NCBI GenBank assembly: GCA_963678675.1
Contig: OY783198.1
Coordinates: 7,445,001 to 7,509,000, forward strand
Length of the DNA stretch: 64,000 nucleotides
Reading direction: 5' to 3'
Source: Xiphydria camelus
Taxonomy: Eukaryota > Arthropoda > Insecta > Hymenoptera > Xiphydriidae
This document shows positions 63,262 to 64,000 of this stretch, piece by piece (positions within the stretch are counted from its first letter, which is position 1; each line of letters starts with the position of its first letter). The position numbers and the translations under genes were made by a program. The notes beneath the pieces are model-generated. The model had not been told where the DNA came from and made no database searches. It worked only from the letters and a program-made list of their open reading frames with translations.

Positions 63262-63278
63262 CCCCCCCCCCCCCCCCC
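63262..63278. repeat. Poly-C tract
   Basis: A run of about 17 or 18 C between AT-rich segments; length in the assembly may be unreliable. Confidence 0.85.
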
Positions 63279-63865
63279 TTATTCTTATTTCTTATTTCTT
63301 GTTTCGTTATTCTTTTCATTTGGTAATGGGTTTAAGCGCAAGAAGCTTCGTCTAAGCCCTGTTTCGAGTGCACTCGCAGAAGATTATCTCAAACGCTGAA
63401 CTGCTGTTAATTTTTTTGAGGAAGGCGATGAGATATGAGTACGATATTGGAGCAGGCTTTGGACTGAGCCCCTACGCTTATCTGTTCATGTGTTAGTGAC
63501 GTTGCCATAGGAACTACAATCCTACTGGTCATATTAAAACTCCTTCAGTTCCTTAAGGAGCGTCTTTTCACTCTGGGGATTTTGAAAATAGCTCATAGGA
63601 ATCTTCCAGGGGATAGTCAATCGGAGCATACCGATTGATTAGATGACAATCGCTGAATCAGTATTCAATTCTCATTGGTTAATAATTTAGTGTCATCCAA
63701 TAAACATAACCACATCTGTTGAACTAGTGTGCCATGAACAAAATATTTTCTGAGTCAAAAAATCGAAAATACGCCATGTGTGTTACGCAGACTGCAATAA
63801 CTCCGAGCAGAAAGCAGCTACAATGCTGGTGGAAATTGTACTGGATTCAACGGAATAATTTGAAG

Positions 63866-63991
63866 GTTGCTACCGCGCGCGCGTGCCCGAATTTACTGTA
63901 AGTACACGAGAAATCGTCGGCATCGCCCGCGAGCTTCTTCAAGTTGTAATAAATTTTTCGACAATCAGATCAAAAAAGCGCGCGGTAGCGA
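63866..63991. repeat. GC-rich inverted termini at the window end
   Basis: GCTACCGCGCGCGCG near 63869 and GCGCGCGGTAGC near 63978 are complementary across about 125 bp. It may be a small element cut close to its end by the window. Confidence 0.5.
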
Positions 63992-64000
63992 CTTAAAAAC

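Overview
The window looks like a piece of insect nuclear genome, most likely from a hymenopteran such as an ant. Its genes are split by short GT-AG introns, CpG is not depleted around promoters, and the protein sequences are of animal type. It carries no bacterial or viral gene sets, no CRISPR array and no tRNA or rRNA gene that I can see. Gene models were built by hand from reading-frame continuity, splice sites and recognisable domains, so exon ends are estimates that transcripts would settle.

Layout. 1-1297: a TTAA-flanked inverted-repeat element and otherwise unassigned DNA. 1298-8342 (+): the 3' part of cnk, the Ras/MAPK scaffold, with the end of its PDZ domain, a PH domain and a long disordered tail; its SAM and CRIC exons lie outside the window. 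10335-11326 (+): a RING-type gene whose zinc finger is broken by two small indels, followed by a small intact RNF4-like RING gene (12155-13068). 13181-13870: a complex inverted-repeat element. 14627-18092 (+): two neighbouring genes of unknown function with matching short hydrophobic first exons. 19964-24771 (+): a membrane RING-CH ubiquitin ligase of the MARCH8 type. 25695-29819 (+): CdsA, the CDP-diacylglycerol synthase. 29908-30317 (+): a possible microprotein gene. 32843-37762 (+): a membrane-anchored GH31 alpha-glucosidase with a trefoil domain. 42245-44770 (-): a ten-finger C2H2 protein that converges on the glucosidase gene.

From about 46 kb to the end I find no convincing coding exon. 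That stretch is a dense layer of small inverted-repeat transposons, some nested, with a roughly 2 kb palindrome at 49075-51134 and a second hairpin directly beside it. Between them lie GC-rich, CpG-rich tracts (51.3-53.9 kb, 57.9-58.4 kb, 59.5-60.0 kb). The first of these could be the promoter and untranslated first exon of a gene continuing past the window.

The genes do not form one pathway. They include a signalling scaffold (cnk), ubiquitin ligases (RNF4-like, MARCH8-like), a phospholipid enzyme (CdsA), a carbohydrate hydrolase and a likely transcription factor. The least explained material is the palindrome with its abutting hairpin, the nested TA-flanked element families, a microRNA-like hairpin at 62220-62286 and the cluster of unknown genes with small hydrophobic exons.
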